Origin: Picochlorum sp. 'celeri'
Taxonomy: Eukaryota > Chlorophyta > Trebouxiophyceae
Direction: 5' to 3'
Assembly: GCA_010909725.1 (NCBI GenBank)
Contig: JAACMV010000005.1
Location: forward strand, 372,001-436,000
Length of the DNA stretch: 64,000 nt
The number at the start of each line of letters is the position of its first letter. Within the stretch, counting starts at the first letter, position 1. Shown here piece by piece: positions 60,505-64,000 of this stretch. Under the pieces are notes generated by a model that was not told the origin of the DNA, ran no database searches, and saw only the letters and a program-made list of their open reading frames with translations. The position numbers and the translations under genes are program-made.

Positions 60505-62049
60505 ATGATCTCACGAGCCACGACAGCAGGCCAGCCTTTCGTGGCACCCAGGATGCCTGTGACGCGATCCCGCAGTCTTTTGGTAAGACAAAGGAAGTGT
60601 GTGTCGCATAGGGTGATGGGTTGCCCAAAGACGGTGTGCACGGCACAGCCTGCCCCTCAGGAAGGACAAGGTGTGGGGTCAAAGCTGAAGCAATTGGTCA
60701 CACCGTTCAGCAACCCAGAAGCGAATAAAAAGATGCTTGCTTTGGCAACGGCTCAGATGTTGTGTTCGGTGGCCACTCTTATTCATGACACATACCTGCC
60801 AGTGTATATGAGTGATGTGTTGCACATGAGCAACAGTAAGATTGGTAATCTTCAGGCTATTGCGCAGTTTTTGAGCAAGGCGTCGGGTAGTGTGAGTGGT
60901 ATTTTTGCTGATATTTTGTCACCAGCTCGTATGGTTATTTTCGGTACATTGTTGACGACGATTAACAAGCCCATGTTTGCTGCGTCTGGGATTGTGTATA
61001 GTACCTTTGGGGCCATTGCATGCTTGTACTGGATTACCTTTGGTAAAATCTTCGATAGAATGTCCAAGGGTATTCGTGAAGCTCCTAGTAAAGCGTTGAT
61101 TGGGGATTTGGCGACTCAGTCTGGGGAGAGTGCGGCAGCTGCTTTTTCACTGAGGCAGTCCATGGCAACGTTTGGTGCTCTGTTTGGTGCTGCTGTGGCT
61201 GCTGCAGCGTACAAGGTATCCGGTCAAAATTACGTTGTAACGTTTGCAATGGCTGGAGTACCAGCCTTGGTTGCGCTTACGCTGGTCGTGTATGCATTTG
61301 GAACTGGAGGAACAAAGGATGAGAGTGCCCCTGCTGCCAGCGCAGCATCCCCAAGTGGGGAGGGTGAAGACGAACAGGTGCAACTGACATTCTTCCAAAA
61401 AGCGAAAGCTCTTTTGGGAGCCTTCCAACCTGCGTATTGGCAGGCGCTCATCATTGTCTCGATCCTGTACTTTGCCAGATTTGATGCATCCTTTGTCACC
61501 CTGAGGGCAAAGACTGTCATGGACAAGGCCTCCCTCCCCGTGTTGACATCCATCATCATGTTGACGCAGGCTGTCTTGGCGACACCAATGGGATTGAAAG
61601 CGAAAGAAAGCGTGGCATCCAGAAACATGGTGATTGTTGCTGGTATCGCTGTGCTCATTGGGGCCAATGCATCCTTTGCCTTTGTCCCCTCCTTCACAGG
61701 CATGGCGCTCGGAGCCTTTTGTATCGGGGTACACATGGCCATGACTCACGGAGTCACTATTGGAATGCTGTCATCCTATATTCCGCAAAAGACAATCCCA
61801 GGATTGGGAAAGATTACTGGAACAGCATGGTCTTTCACTGACATGGTGTTGGGTGTCATCCTCGCCTATTCAAACTCTTTGGCAGGATTCTTGGCAGACA
61901 AGACTGCCCAACAAGGACTCGGCAACATTGGATGCTTCTTCGGTGGTGCCACAGCATGCGCCCTGTCCATCTGTGCGATGATCATTTTTAGTTCATTTGG
62001 GTCCCTTGGAAGGGATGATCTCATCAACCAAACCAAAAAAGCTGCCTAA
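60505..62049 (+). CDS. Major facilitator superfamily transporter, plastid-targeted likely
   Basis: 514 residues from the ATG at 60505. The first 70 residues are Arg/Ser/Pro/Gln-rich, fitting a plastid transit peptide. Twelve membrane spans follow. The loop between spans 2 and 3 has an MFS motif A-like region. The loop reading DRMSKGIREAPSKALIGDLA is of the RGKGIRxAPRDALIA type found in a bacterial-like MFS group. The middle loop is Ala/Ser/Gly/Glu-rich. Cargo is unknown. The next ORF starts 38 bases after its stop on the same strand, and the TGTAA near that gap may be its poly(A) signal. Confidence 0.82.
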   Translation: MISRATTAGQPFVAPRMPVTRSRSLLVRQRKCVSHRVMGCPKTVCTAQPAPQEGQGVGSKLKQLVTPFSNPEANKKMLALATAQMLCSVATLIHDTYLPVYMSDVLHMSNSKIGNLQAIAQFLSKASGSVSGIFADILSPARMVIFGTLLTTINKPMFAASGIVYSTFGAIACLYWITFGKIFDRMSKGIREAPSKALIGDLATQSGESAAAAFSLRQSMATFGALFGAAVAAAAYKVSGQNYVVTFAMAGVPALVALTLVVYAFGTGGTKDESAPAASAASPSGEGEDEQVQLTFFQKAKALLGAFQPAYWQALIIVSILYFARFDASFVTLRAKTVMDKASLPVLTSIIMLTQAVLATPMGLKAKESVASRNMVIVAGIAVLIGANASFAFVPSFTGMALGAFCIGVHMAMTHGVTIGMLSSYIPQKTIPGLGKITGTAWSFTDMVLGVILAYSNSLAGFLADKTAQQGLGNIGCFFGGATACALSICAMIIFSSFGSLGRDDLINQTKKAA

Positions 62050-62087
62050 GCAGCACTATGTATGTATGAATGATTTTTTAATTTGTA

Positions 62088-63128
62088 ATGAAGACGGTGA
62101 AACAGGGAACTCGTGCTGAGTATCTCGTGAAATCGCCGCGCTGCTGTTTCTTGTTGAAGACAAAGTCCAACTTCCAATCACGAAGACAACCGAGGTACCC
62201 AAAAGACGGCTGTATTCATAGTATTGGCAATAGATTTTTAGATACCACGGTACATATACCAAGAAGAACCGTGACTATGGCACAGGGAACCTCTTCTCAC
62301 GAAGAAACCTCCCAGGAGACAACAGCACCCACCGGTGAGCCTGGTACCAGGCTCGTGTTTACAAACCCATCAGGGGAGCAGCTCGTCGGGATACTCGTGA
62401 AACCTGAGCAGAAGAACATGAGTAACGATGTCGTTGTACTCTGTCATGGATACATGTCAAACAAGAATAGCTGCAGATTTGCAGAGATTGCAGATGCTTT
62501 GGCAGGTGCTGGTCTGTGTTCCTTTCGGTTTGACCATCCCTGTGCGCTGAATGGAGAGAGTCAACGCCATGGAGAGTTCCGTATGGGAAATCATGAAGAA
62601 GAAGTCCGTGATATCAAATCCGCAGTCGACTTTCTCCGCCACGACAAGGGCATGAATGTGATCTGTGTCCTTGGACACAGCAAAGGTGGCACAAATGTTC
62701 TAAAATATGCCGCCGAGATTGGCGACGTCCCCAAAATGATCAACCTCGCAGGACGGTTTCAACCAATGAATGGATTGGAGAAGAGGTTTGGACAAGGTAT
62801 CTTGGAGGCGTTGGAGAAGGCGCACCCAGAGGGTATAGAGAGGACAGAACCTTGGGGTATGACATGGACCATGAGATGGACAGATTTTATGGGACGAGCA
62901 AACCTTCCCATGACAGAGTATGCCCAAAAGATTAAAGACGATGGCAAGGTTGAGCTTCTATGCATCCATGGAAAAGATGATGAGACGATTAGCTATGAAG
63001 AATCTAAACTCTGTGCCCGGCTCTCAGGATCAGCATGCTGTCTCACACCAGGCAATCATAATTTCGCCCGTGCTGACGAGTTTATAGGAATCATCGTGCA
63101 ATTCTGTACTGGTACTTTAAAATTGTAA
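62088..63128 (+). CDS. Alpha/beta hydrolase
   Basis: A 346-residue ORF. The start at 62088 adds a basic 63-residue leader that looks like a transit peptide. The alternative ATG at 62277 (MAQGTSSHEE) gives 283 residues and avoids overlap with a TGTAA motif. The core has the alpha/beta hydrolase order: VVLCHGYMSNKNS oxyanion region, nucleophile elbow GHSKGGTN, acid near GKDDETISYEES and a late His in TPGNHNF. It is related to serine aminopeptidase/monoglyceride-lipase-like (Hydrolase_4) enzymes. Substrate is unknown. The next gene's ATG lies two bases after its stop. Confidence 0.85.
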   Translation: MKTVKQGTRAEYLVKSPRCCFLLKTKSNFQSRRQPRYPKDGCIHSIGNRFLDTTVHIPRRTVTMAQGTSSHEETSQETTAPTGEPGTRLVFTNPSGEQLVGILVKPEQKNMSNDVVVLCHGYMSNKNSCRFAEIADALAGAGLCSFRFDHPCALNGESQRHGEFRMGNHEEEVRDIKSAVDFLRHDKGMNVICVLGHSKGGTNVLKYAAEIGDVPKMINLAGRFQPMNGLEKRFGQGILEALEKAHPEGIERTEPWGMTWTMRWTDFMGRANLPMTEYAQKIKDDGKVELLCIHGKDDETISYEESKLCARLSGSACCLTPGNHNFARADEFIGIIVQFCTGTLKL

Positions 63129-63130
63129 TA

Positions 63131-64000
63131 ATGTTTCGTGCGTTGCTTGTACAACAGTCGAAGAAGATCTCTTCCGCACAGTTGGTGCCACGTGTGCTTC
63201 GTGGATATGCCACAGAAGCTGGGTCATCCAAGCCGAGTGGGGTACGTTTCATTCGATATTGTATTCATAATTAGGGTTTCATCTCTCTGTGGGAGATTGG
63301 CTCAGCAGGAGGTATTTCTTTCTTCCATTGACGCGACATGAAAAAGACAAATGAACAATCCACTCCGCCTCATAATCACTATTGATGGTTGCTTTCATTC
63401 AATGATATCACATATCTTGCAGGGAGGAGGAGGAGGAGGAACCTTTTTGATTGGTTTGCTTGGTGCCGGGGCTGGGTTGTATTTTGCCAAGGAACAGGGA
63501 TATCTGGACACCTTGCTGGGGATGCCTCCATCTGCCAAGGAGATTACTCCGGAGGATTATGCACAGGTGAAGAAGGCAATTGCTGATCTTTTGGATCATG
63601 ATGATTATGATGATGGTTCTTATGGTCCTGTGTTGGTGAGGCTTGCATGGCATACGTCTGGGACATATGACAAGGCAACTGGGACTGGGGGGTCCAATGG
63701 AGCAACCATGAGGTTTGCACCTGAATCGGCATGGGGGGCGAATGCTGGTCTGAAGGTTGCACGTGACTTGCTTGAGCCAGTGAAGAAAAAGTTTGGTTGG
63801 ATTTCCTATGCGGATTTGTGGACGCTTGCTGGAGCAACTGCCATTGAGGAGATGGGTGGACCTGAGATTCCATGGAGGCCTGGGCGATCTGATAAGGACG
63901 AAGCGACGCACGTTCCTCTTCCTGACGGTCGACTACCAGATGGAGATAAAGGATCGGATCATATCAGGGATATCTTTTATCGAATGGGATTCGATGACCA
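63131..64000 (+). CDS. Class I heme peroxidase (APX/cytochrome c peroxidase-like), 3'-truncated
   Basis: The visible CDS joins 63131..63241 and 63423..64000 across a 181-nt phase-0 intron (GTACGT...TTGCAG). The window edge cuts it off. The leader ([20 protein letters not shown]) looks mitochondrial. It is followed by a Gly-rich run and a membrane-like [17 protein letters not shown], which would suit a membrane-anchored or intermembrane-space peroxidase. Catalytic Arg/Trp/His are in [12 protein letters not shown]. Further blocks are [34 protein letters not shown] and [20 protein letters not shown]. The proximal His region lies beyond the edge, so APX and CCP activity cannot be separated. Confidence 0.9.

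Noticed and set aside
1..64000. CRISPR arrays, prophage, insertion sequences or bacterial operons
   Set aside because: Spliceosomal introns, organelle-targeting leaders and eukaryotic families throughout; no repeat-spacer pattern or transposase seen.

Overview
This is nuclear DNA of a photosynthetic eukaryote, most likely a green alga. Genes lie on both strands. About half carry one or a few short spliceosomal introns: I placed 21, of 64 to 337 nt, with the longest (337) in the exonuclease gene. There are no bacterial operons and no organellar genes. The green-lineage call rests on a photosystem I subunit N gene with a two-part stroma/lumen targeting sequence, a plant-type glutamate-cysteine ligase, an ALDH12-type dehydrogenase, a chloroplast-type CBS pair protein, a plastid RH3-like DEAD helicase with a GUCT domain, a PILS-like carrier, a plant-like phosphohexomutase with an N-terminal extension, and a plant-type F-box/SNF2/CW protein. 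The short targeting sequences lack a leading signal peptide, which fits a primary plastid. The species is not identified.

Layout. 1-11.6 kb: partial PP2C phosphatase, five-span membrane protein, phosphohexomutase, triple-RRM protein, possible calycin-fold protein, secreted trypsin-like protease, VPS51. 11.8-20.4 kb: CobW/ZNG1 metallochaperone, cystinosin-like PQ-loop transporter, WRN-type exonuclease with a zinc finger, a duplicated and partly broken junction holding an orphan small gene and a foldback repeat, amino-acid transporter, CBS-pair protein, BolA. 20.5-29.6 kb: two tandem Golgi-type sulfotransferases, a 50-residue membrane ORF, a zinc-knuckle protein, PILS carrier, SSF1/Peter Pan. 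30.1-36.8 kb: ribosomal protein eS10, a CUE-FYRN/FYRC-U-box protein, a 5S rRNA gene, apyrase, a tail-anchored unknown, and a tRNA-Pro(CGG) with an intron. 37-47.8 kb: P5C dehydrogenase, NFKBIL1-like protein, saposin-like protein, diaminopimelate epimerase, glutamate-cysteine ligase, DEAD helicase, PsaN. 47.8-64 kb: SNF2 protein, two small secreted or anchored proteins, ECM29, MFS transporter, alpha/beta hydrolase, and the 5' part of a class I heme peroxidase.

No single pathway links the window. Functional threads are plastid biology (PsaN, RH3-like helicase, CBS protein, glutamate-cysteine ligase, DapF), ubiquitin/proteasome and chromatin (CUE-FYR-U-box protein, SNF2 protein, ECM29), endomembrane and secreted products (VPS51, sulfotransferases, saposin-like protein, protease, apyrase) and translation (5S rRNA, tRNA-Pro, eS10, SSF1).

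The most unusual points are the CUE-FYR-U-box architecture, the tandem sulfotransferases with unequal intron content, the duplicated gene junction with its insert, the GTACG-rich 5' splice sites, a copied sequence block upstream of two neighbouring genes, and same-strand ORFs only 2 to 38 nt apart.
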